From: Nocardioides marmotae
Lineage (GTDB): Bacteria > Actinomycetota > Actinomycetes > Propionibacteriales > Nocardioidaceae
Direction: 5' to 3'
Length of the DNA stretch: 64,000 nt
Assembly: GCF_013177455.1 (NCBI RefSeq)
Contig: NZ_CP053660.1
Coordinates: forward strand, 806,001-870,000
The notes under the pieces were generated by a model. The model searched no databases. It was given only the letters and a program-made list of their open reading frames with translations, and had not been told where the DNA came from. Below are positions 1-6,493 of this stretch, in pieces (position 1 is the stretch's first letter; each line of letters opens with the position of its first letter). The translations under genes and the position numbers were made by a program.

Positions 1-327
1 GGCGTCCTGGTCGGTGTCGCCGGCCAGCCGCTCGTGCTGGAGGTCTTCGACCACCCGCAGACGTTGCGGGAGCAGCTGCCCGCGATCCTGCGGTCCGCCG
101 CGCTGGACGGCTACGGCCGGGCCTGCCTGCCGACCCCGGGGCGGCGCGCCCGCCGGATGCTCGAGCGGCACGCCCGCACTGGTCTGGACTGGGAGCCGGA
201 CGTCGGTCAGGCCTCGCGGCTCGGTCGCGCCACGACGGACGACCTCGACGTGATGGCGCTGCGCCAGTCCCTCCGGACGGTGCACCTGCGGGCGACGTAC
301 CGCCGGCACCCGGTGCTGCAGGGTTGA
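1..327 (+). CDS. ARPP-1 (DUF6569)-like protein, C-terminal fragment
   Basis: The reading frame is open from the left edge to a TGA at 325-327, so only the last 108 residues are present. The visible part contains GVLVGVAGQPLVLEVFD, a helix with LPAILRSAALDG, and a C-terminal strand ending TVHLRATYRRHPVLQG. This resembles the ARPP-1 domain (ARG and Rhodanese-Phosphatase-superfamily-associated Protein 1), which is known from gene neighbourhoods with ADP-ribosylglycohydrolase and phosphatase domains. Exactly such a fusion is encoded downstream at 1811-3313, which supports the call. The biochemical role of ARPP-1 is not established; a role in NAD or ADP-ribose metabolism is inferred from context. 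The name rests on recalled family resemblance, not on a search. Confidence 0.65.
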   Translation, partial: GVLVGVAGQPLVLEVFDHPQTLREQLPAILRSAALDGYGRACLPTPGRRARRMLERHARTGLDWEPDVGQASRLGRATTDDLDVMALRQSLRTVHLRATYRRHPVLQG

Positions 328-458
328 CCGCCCGACGCGGCCGTGCCGCGGCTCGCGTGCGGAGGACCTCGCGGGCCGTGAGCAGGGGCTCCGGAGGTCC
401 GCAGCACTGTCGGTGGTCGCCCCTAGCGTGGCGGTCCAGGGTCGAGGAAGAGGTGGGG

Positions 459-1778
459 ATGCGCGAAGGACGTGGGACCGGTCTGGAGGCGGAGGTCGAC
501 GCCGCCTGGGCGACGTACCGGCGGCGGTTGGCCGATCGGTTGGAGCAGGTGGCCGACGACGACCTCCTGCTGCTCGAGGTCGAGAGCGGGACGCCGGAGG
601 ACGAGCTGGACGGCTGTGCGCCGTACGTGCAGTTCTGCGGATGGGGGGACGGCATGATCCGGGCCGAGGTGGCGAGCGACCACTACCTCGACGCGCGGTA
701 CGAGCTGGGGCCGGCGGGCGACACCTCGCTCCGCGAGCTCGGCTGGGAGCCGCCCGACGACGAGGACGAGATGCTCGGCGACCTGAACTACTGGGTCGAC
801 CTGCACCACGACGACGTCGAGCAGCTGGCGGTGATGGTCGTCCGGGCGCTGCGCGAGGTCTACGGGTGCCCGCATCCCGCCTTCGTCGGGTCCGACGACT
901 TCGACGGTGTGGCCGGCCGCCCGGTCGTGGACCAGGCCGCCGCCGTCACCGCGTCGCGCGCGGCTGAGCTGCCGGCGGTCCAGCCCCAGTCCGTCGCCGA
1001 GCTCCAGGCACTCGTGGACGCGGCCCTCGAGGCGGTCTTCGAAGGGCCGGCCGAGCACGACGCGGACGGCGACATCGCCATCACCTGCGGACACTCGCAG
1101 GCGTTCGTGCGGGTGGCGCAGGACATGCCGGCGATCGACCTCTTCGCCCACCTGGTGCTCGACGTCGAGGAGATCCCCGCCGCGGTGGCGCTGGTCAACG
1201 AGCTCAACGCCGGGGCGGTGGGTCGCCAGCTGAGCGTGGTCGACGGCAGGGTGCAGGCCCGCACGCGGGTGCTCGCCACGCCGTTCGTGCCCGCCCAGCT
1301 GCGCGCGGCCGTCCACCTCTTCTGCGAGGGCCTGGACGAGGTCGCGGAGCGGGTGGCCGACGAGGTCGGCGGTCGCCGGTTCCTCGCGACGACGCCCGTG
1401 CCGGCCCGGGCCCGCCCCGCGGCCCGGGTCGAGGCCCGGGTCGAGGCCCGGGTCGAGGACGACGGCCTCACGGCACTCCTGGAGGTGCTGCACGACGGCG
1501 CCCCGGTGGACCCGGCGACGGCGGCGGTGCTCCTCGGCGGCGACCGGCGGGCGATCGTGGCCCTCATCGTCGCCGTCCGCAACGGGGTGCGAGCGCTCGA
1601 CGGGCTGGAGGAGGACCTGGTCCTCGGTCACCTCCGGCGTGCCCTGCGACACCTGGCCCTGCGTCGCGTCCACCAGGACCGGGCGTCCACGGGCGGGCGC
1701 CGCCGGAGCCGGCAGCTGACGTTGCTGCCGGACGAGGGCTCCCTCGACGGCGGCGCATGGGACGCCGACCTCGCGTGA
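459..1778 (+). CDS. TY-Chap / YbjN-like peptide-binding chaperone protein
   Basis: A 439-residue acidic cytoplasmic protein with no signal peptide or membrane segment. The start is taken as ATG 459, five bases after a GAGGAAGAGG-type ribosome binding site; the frame is open further upstream but without a better start. The N-terminal third (CAPYVQFCGWGDGMIRAEVA, then NYWVDLHHDDVEQLAVMVV) and the middle (DMPAIDLFAHLVLDVEEI to FVPAQLRAAVHLFCEGLDEV) look like two copies of the fold shared by type III secretion chaperones and YbjN, called TY-Chap in actinobacteria. An alanine/arginine linker follows, partly made of a 12-bp tandem repeat, and then a C-terminal helical part. Position between ARPP-1 and the ADP-ribosylglycohydrolase suggests one operon. 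The specific partner is unknown. Confidence 0.55.
   Translation: MREGRGTGLEAEVDAAWATYRRRLADRLEQVADDDLLLLEVESGTPEDELDGCAPYVQFCGWGDGMIRAEVASDHYLDARYELGPAGDTSLRELGWEPPDDEDEMLGDLNYWVDLHHDDVEQLAVMVVRALREVYGCPHPAFVGSDDFDGVAGRPVVDQAAAVTASRAAELPAVQPQSVAELQALVDAALEAVFEGPAEHDADGDIAITCGHSQAFVRVAQDMPAIDLFAHLVLDVEEIPAAVALVNELNAGAVGRQLSVVDGRVQARTRVLATPFVPAQLRAAVHLFCEGLDEVAERVADEVGGRRFLATTPVPARARPAARVEARVEARVEDDGLTALLEVLHDGAPVDPATAAVLLGGDRRAIVALIVAVRNGVRALDGLEEDLVLGHLRRALRHLALRRVHQDRASTGGRRRSRQLTLLPDEGSLDGGAWDADLA
1422..1457 (+). repeat. 12-bp tandem repeat inside the TY-Chap gene
   Basis: Three perfect copies of GCCCGGGTCGAG lie head to tail and encode ARVE repeated three times in the linker before the C-terminal region. 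The unit is a multiple of three, so copy-number change would keep the frame. Confidence 0.9.
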
Positions 1779-1810
1779 GCGGCCGACATCGACAGACAAG
1801 GGACGGGACA

Positions 1811-3313
1811 GTGGCGCGGATGAAGTTGACGACGGAGCAGGCGGACCGAGCCGCGGGCGTGCTGCTCGGACAGGCCTGCGGGGACGCCCTGGGCGTGCCG
1901 TACGAGTTCGCGACCCCGCCCGGACCGGCGGAGCCCGCCCAGATGCGGGGCGGAGGGCTGGGCGGCTTCGCGCCAGGTGAGTGGAGCGACGACACCGCGA
2001 TGGCGGTGGCGGTGGCGGAGGTGCTCGCGGGAGGCGCGGACGTCGCGGTGGACGCAGCAGCCGACGACGTCGCGAACGGGTTCCTGCGGTGGTACGCCGA
2101 CGGGCCGGCCGACATCGGCGTGCAGACCAGCCGGGTCCTCGGCTGGACCGGGCGGCACGATGCCGACGGCAGATCGGTCTCCCGCGTGATGCGCGAGCAA
2201 GCGATGGTCTACGCGCGCAGCAACCCGCGGTCCGCCGGCAACGGCGCCCTGATGCGGACCTCCCCGGTCGCCCTCCGCCACCTCGACGATCGTGAGCGGG
2301 CCGCCGATGCCGCACGGCTCGTCGCGGCGCTCACGCACGCCGACCCGCTTGCCGGCGACTCGTGCGTGCTGTGGACGGAGGCGATCCGGGTGGCCGTCAC
2401 CGCCGGCGAGATCGACCCCCGCGCCGGCCTCGACCTGGTGCCCGGCTCGAGGCGCGGCCGGTGGGCGGAGTGGCTCGACGACGCGACGGACGTCGAGCGG
2501 AACCGCTCGGAGCGCGTGCCCGGTGCGCGGTTCGTGCCCAACGGCTTCACCGTCACGGCCCTGCAGGCCGCCGTTGCCGCCGTCGTGACGACGCCCGTGC
2601 CCGCGGACCTGCCCTGCCGGCACCTCCAGGACGCGCTCCACGCCGCCGTCCGGATCGGCGACGACACCGACACCGTCGCCGCCATCGCCGGCGGGCTGCT
2701 CGGAGCGCGGTGGGGCGCCAGCGCGGTGCCCTGGCGGTGGCGGCGCGCGGTCCACGGATGGCCTGGCGCGGGCGCCGCACGCCTCGTCGAGCTGGCGACG
2801 CTGGCGACCCGCGGCGGCCGTCCGGACCGCCGGGGATGGCCCGGTGCGAAGGAGGTGGCCTACGCCGAGGCCGCGGACGCCGTCGCCGTGCCTCACCCGT
2901 ACGACGACGGGCTCCTGCTCGGCACGCACGCGTCCCGCGGCCACGAGGTCGACGCTGTCGTCTCGCTGTGCCGGGTCGGCCAGGGACAGCCGTGCTTCGA
3001 GGGCGCGACCGAGGTGGTCGAGTCCCGGCTCGTCGACAGCGACCACCCGTCGAAGAACCCGAACCTGCTCTTCGCGCTCCACGACGCCGCCGACGCGGTG
3101 CGCGGGCTGCGGGCCGAGGGCAAGCGGGTGCTGCTGCACTGCGTCGCCGCGCACCAGCGCACCCCGAGCGTCGCCGTCGCGTACGCCGTGCTGCTCGGAC
3201 ACGACCCCGACGAGGCGCGCGCTGCCGTCCGGGCGGTGCTGCCGGGTGCCCGTGCAAACGGCGCGCTCTGGGACGCCGCCGCGGACGTCGCCCTCGCTGA
3301 ACGCGGGGCCTAG
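1811..3313 (+). CDS. ADP-ribosylglycohydrolase fused to Cys-based phosphatase domain
   Basis: A two-domain protein of about 500 residues. The first about 330 residues are an ADP-ribosylglycohydrolase: GDALGVPYEF near the start, the metal-binding WSDDTAMA, and the late GDDTDTVAAIAGGLLG all match the family that removes ADP-ribose from proteins or small molecules. The last about 150 residues carry HCVAAHQRT, which fits the C-x5-R loop of dual-specificity phosphatases. This ARG-phosphatase fusion is the architecture after which ARPP-1 was named, and an ARPP-1 fragment lies two genes upstream. Start GTG 1811 is chosen for the AAGGGACGGG site just upstream; ATG 1820 is an alternative. The protein ends 5 bp from the convergent gene at 3319. 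Substrates are not evident from sequence. Confidence 0.85.
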   Translation: MARMKLTTEQADRAAGVLLGQACGDALGVPYEFATPPGPAEPAQMRGGGLGGFAPGEWSDDTAMAVAVAEVLAGGADVAVDAAADDVANGFLRWYADGPADIGVQTSRVLGWTGRHDADGRSVSRVMREQAMVYARSNPRSAGNGALMRTSPVALRHLDDRERAADAARLVAALTHADPLAGDSCVLWTEAIRVAVTAGEIDPRAGLDLVPGSRRGRWAEWLDDATDVERNRSERVPGARFVPNGFTVTALQAAVAAVVTTPVPADLPCRHLQDALHAAVRIGDDTDTVAAIAGGLLGARWGASAVPWRWRRAVHGWPGAGAARLVELATLATRGGRPDRRGWPGAKEVAYAEAADAVAVPHPYDDGLLLGTHASRGHEVDAVVSLCRVGQGQPCFEGATEVVESRLVDSDHPSKNPNLLFALHDAADAVRGLRAEGKRVLLHCVAAHQRTPSVAVAYAVLLGHDPDEARAAVRAVLPGARANGALWDAAADVALAERGA

Positions 3314-3318
3314 CGGCA

Positions 3319-3816
3319 TCAGGCGAGGCGGAGGTGCCGACGGAGGCCGGTCGCCGCGTCGGGGTCCGGCCGCGGCCGGCAGGTGTGCTCGGCCGTGAGC
3401 CGGCGGGCCTCGTCGAGGGACCCCGCCAGGTGTGCCGAGAGGCACGCGGGGCACACGACGCCGTACCGGGCGGGATCGGTGCCGGCCTCGCCGACGACGT
3501 ACGTGGTGGTCGCGAGGCGCCAGGTGAGCAGGTCGCGGTGACCGGTGGTGCTCACAACGTCGAGACCGTCGGGCATGACGAGCCCGCACGAGCACGCGGT
3601 GCCGTCGAGCCGCGCCGCGACCGCCTGGTGCACCCGGTCGGCCCGGCTCTCCACGACCAGTTCGAGGTCGCCCAGCAGCACGGCCTCCAGACCGACCGGC
3701 CCGCCGGTGCCCGAGCGGCGCCGGGTGGTGGCGAGAAAGGCCAGGTACTCCAGCGGGTTCGCGAGCACGCGCGCGTCGTAGGTGTGGCCGTCGAGCCGGA
3801 TGTCGGGGACGTTCAT
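3319..3816 (-). CDS. small Cys-rich protein, probable zinc ribbon, unknown function
   Basis: A 165-residue cytoplasmic protein. The start is firmly set by a perfect AGGAGG four bases upstream of ATG 3816. The N-terminal half is mixed alpha/beta (NVPDIRLDGHTYDARVLANP). The C-terminal half has CSCG, then CPACLSAH, and a later EHTC, an arrangement that could bind zinc. I do not recognise the family. It is convergent with the ARG-phosphatase gene and may be a further component of that neighbourhood, but this is only position-based. The 290 bp beyond its start (3817-4106) show no gene I can support. Confidence 0.7.
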   Translation of the reverse strand: MNVPDIRLDGHTYDARVLANPLEYLAFLATTRRRSGTGGPVGLEAVLLGDLELVVESRADRVHQAVAARLDGTACSCGLVMPDGLDVVSTTGHRDLLTWRLATTTYVVGEAGTDPARYGVVCPACLSAHLAGSLDEARRLTAEHTCRPRPDPDAATGLRRHLRLA

Positions 3817-4106
3817 GAGACCTCCTGTCGGAGGGCGCACCTCGGGGTGCGGCCCGTGCTTGACCGCTCTCGCGGCCCGGGTCTTCTCCGGAGGGCACCG
3901 TGTCGGGGACGCGGTTGCCGGTCGGCCACGTCCGGAGGCGTGCGGCCGACGAACCGTCACGCTCGCGCGCGACGCTCTGGACCCGTTCGGCACCGGGTGG
4001 CGCCGACCTGACCGACCATAGGGGGCGGCGCCGACAGGGGTGGTCGCCCGCGGGTGGCGAGATGCGTCGTCAGGCTGCTGAGCCGCGACCGGACGCGCTC
4101 AGAGGG

Positions 4107-4787
4107 TCAGTAGCCGAGCGGGAAAGCCTTCTTGGCTGCCGCACCGACGGCTCGGGTCAGGGACGCGTCGACGGCTCCGCCGACGACGCCACCGATCCCC
4201 GGAACGGCCTTGCTCAAGGTGACCAGCGAACGCTGGGTGCCGTACTTGGCGACGAGGTAGGTGCCCGCCTTGCGGTTGATGGCCTTCACAACCTTCACGG
4301 GCAGCTTCTCGATGGCCTGCATCGCCATCTTCTGCCCGACCTTGACCCCCAGCTCGGAGGCCGCCGCTTGCGCGCTCGAGCCCGCGACCGTGAGCATCAG
4401 CACCGCCTGGGTGTGGGGATTGTCCAGGTCGTAGCCGCGCAGATGGGCGATGGTCCCGACCATGCGGGCGTTGATGACCAGGCTCCCGGTGATGCTCGCT
4501 GGGAGGGTGACCGGAAGAGTGACCAGGCCCCCGAGGCCCGTGATGAAGCCCGCCGCGCCCGCTGCGGCGACCGACTCGCGGACGACGCGCCGGACTGCCT
4601 CCTCGACGTCGCCGTCGGCATGGGTCAGCCGGTCCGCCGCGTAGGACCGGGATCCCGTGACCGGCCCGATGCCCCTGTCGACGCTGGCGAGGGTGAGCCT
4701 CTGCAGCTGTTCGGCGGCTCGGTCGGTCGCCTTGGTGAGCTTCGAACTCGTGGGCGTCTCGGAGTGTTCCGTCATGCCGTGTCCCAT
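4107..4787 (-). CDS. EcsC family protein
   Basis: About 226 residues. The body matches the EcsC family: an amphipathic/hydrophobic stretch AAGAAGFITGLGGLVTLPV, then LVINARMVGTIAHLRGYDLD, VGQKMAMQAIEKLPVKVVKA and a Gly-rich end VPGIGGVVGGAVDA. EcsC was first seen next to the Bacillus EcsAB ABC transporter, but the function of free-standing homologues is unknown; they are probably membrane-associated. ATG 4787 is used; ATG 4775 four codons later is equally possible, and neither has a strong ribosome binding site. It is divergent from the gene at 4851, leaving a 63-bp shared promoter region. Confidence 0.75.
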   Translation of the reverse strand: MGHGMTEHSETPTSSKLTKATDRAAEQLQRLTLASVDRGIGPVTGSRSYAADRLTHADGDVEEAVRRVVRESVAAAGAAGFITGLGGLVTLPVTLPASITGSLVINARMVGTIAHLRGYDLDNPHTQAVLMLTVAGSSAQAAASELGVKVGQKMAMQAIEKLPVKVVKAINRKAGTYLVAKYGTQRSLVTLSKAVPGIGGVVGGAVDASLTRAVGAAAKKAFPLGY

Positions 4788-4850
4788 ACCCAGCCGCGGG
4801 GGCTGTGCACGAGTCCGGCCAGGTGCCGGAGCGTGCCCCCGAGGGGCAGG

Positions 4851-6311
4851 ATGGCGGGCATGGCCGACGAGCAGCACGGACTGGTGTTCCCGAGCGACGA
4901 CGAAGGTCGCCGCAGCACGACGGCGGTGGGCCGCGCGGTGGTGGCGGACGCGCTGCGGCCGGTCGACCCGGTGGGGGCGGGTGCGGCGGAGCGGGAGACG
5001 GCGTGGCGGGGGGAGTACCTGCTGTACTTCCGTCGCCTCGTCGAGGCCGGCCTCGACCAGCCCGAGGATGCGCTGAGCATCGCGCGGGCCGGGCTGGCGT
5101 CGGTGCACGAGCGGATGCGGGTGCTCGGCGACGACGGCGAGGGGACGCTGGCGCAGTGGCCGGGCGGGACCGACGGGTTCACCCAGGTCGAGGTGCCGGG
5201 GACGGCCGAGCCGGTGGAGGAGCTGGTGCTGCCCTACCGGGGCGACCGGCTCCGAGGGGACGAGATCAGGCGACAGGTGGACCGCTGGGTCGAGGCGGGC
5301 GTGGTCGAGCCGTCGGTCGCGCAGGCGGTCGGCGAGGTGCTGGCCAACCCCGCGTGGCTCCGGCTCGAGGGGCACACCGTCGCGGTGATCGGCGCCGCCT
5401 CGGAGATGGGCCCGCTCCAGGCGCTGACCCGGTGGGGTGCCCGGGTGGCGGCGGTCGACCTGCCGAGGTCCGGCCTGTGGGACCGGGTCGGCGAGGCCGC
5501 TCGCGCCGGCGCGGGCACCGTGGTCGCGCCGATGGCCCTCGCCGGGGAGAGCGGCGTGCCGGGAGCCGACCTGCTGGCCGACGTACCCGCGCTGGAGCAG
5601 TGGCTGGCCGAGCAGCCGGGCACGCTGGTGCTCGGCAACTACGTCTACGCCGACGGCGCCACCAACGTCCGGGTCAGCGCCGCCGTGGACGAGCTGAGTC
5701 GCCGGCTCCTGGCGAGCCGGGACGACGTGGCGCTGGCGTTCCTGGCCACGCCGACCGACGTGTTCGGGGTGCCGAGCGACGCGGTGGCCCAGGCGACCGA
5801 GCGGTACGAGACCCGCTCCCGGGCGTCGAGGACGATCGGCCGACCGCTGCGCGCCGCGTCGGGCGGCCGGCTGCTGCGCCGCCCCTACGCGCCGGGCTCC
5901 GAGCCGGGCGTCAACGACTCGCTCGTGCCGCAGCAAGGCCCCAACTACGCGCTGGCCAAGCGGCTCCAGCGCTGGCGCGCGACGGTGGCCCGCCACGAGG
6001 GCGCGACCGTGTCGATGAACGTCGCCCCGCCGACCCGCACCCGCTCGGTGGTCAAGAACCGCGCCCTCGCCGCGGCGTACGCCGGCGCCCACCGCTTCGG
6101 CGTCGAGGTCTTCGACCCCGCGACCTCCAACGTGCTGATGGCCGCGCTGCTGGTCCACGACCTGCACACCGACGGCGGCCCGCGCCATGAGCACCCCTGG
6201 CAGGACGAGGCGTACGCCGCGGCGCACGGCGGCCTGTGGCGCGCGGCGTACGCCCCGCGCAGCGCGCTCGGGCTGGCCGCGCTGCTCGGGGTGGGCGCCG
6301 CCCGGGGCTGA
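4851..6311 (+). CDS. Rossmann-fold NAD(P)-binding protein, unknown function
   Basis: A soluble protein of 486 residues. About residues 165-205 contain HTVAVIGAASEMGPLQ followed by RVAAVDLPRS, which is a beta-alpha-beta dinucleotide-binding fold with an acidic residue after the second strand (favouring NAD). Later segments (LGNYVYADGATNVRVSAAVDE, LAFLATPTDVFGVP) resemble the middle of SDR or dehydrogenase folds, but no Tyr-x3-Lys catalytic pair is obvious. The start is ATG 4851 after GAGGGG; a second ATG follows three codons later. I do not recognise a named family. The neighbours give no metabolic context. Confidence 0.6.
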   Translation: MAGMADEQHGLVFPSDDEGRRSTTAVGRAVVADALRPVDPVGAGAAERETAWRGEYLLYFRRLVEAGLDQPEDALSIARAGLASVHERMRVLGDDGEGTLAQWPGGTDGFTQVEVPGTAEPVEELVLPYRGDRLRGDEIRRQVDRWVEAGVVEPSVAQAVGEVLANPAWLRLEGHTVAVIGAASEMGPLQALTRWGARVAAVDLPRSGLWDRVGEAARAGAGTVVAPMALAGESGVPGADLLADVPALEQWLAEQPGTLVLGNYVYADGATNVRVSAAVDELSRRLLASRDDVALAFLATPTDVFGVPSDAVAQATERYETRSRASRTIGRPLRAASGGRLLRRPYAPGSEPGVNDSLVPQQGPNYALAKRLQRWRATVARHEGATVSMNVAPPTRTRSVVKNRALAAAYAGAHRFGVEVFDPATSNVLMAALLVHDLHTDGGPRHEHPWQDEAYAAAHGGLWRAAYAPRSALGLAALLGVGAARG

Positions 6312-6493
6312 CTCCGCCCCAACCGACCCGAGCCCGGTGACCGCAACGTTCACACAGCGGGGCGGCCCCGGCGCCCTCCTGTAACAAGCAGGCAACCTCC
6401 GGAGTCCTGCTCCTGGGTTTGCTCCTCCTCATCCGGCGACCGCGCCGGTCAGGTGACCCGGCCGACCCCCACCGGCCGGTGTGAGGAGCGAGC

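Noticed and set aside
423-3898. Long minus-strand frames opposite the TY-Chap and ARG genes
   Set aside because: No known motif, no ribosome binding site, and the plus-strand frames carry clear domains.
3817-4106. Possible small genes in the 290-bp gap
   Set aside because: Short frames here lack a ribosome binding site and read as continuations of shadow frames.
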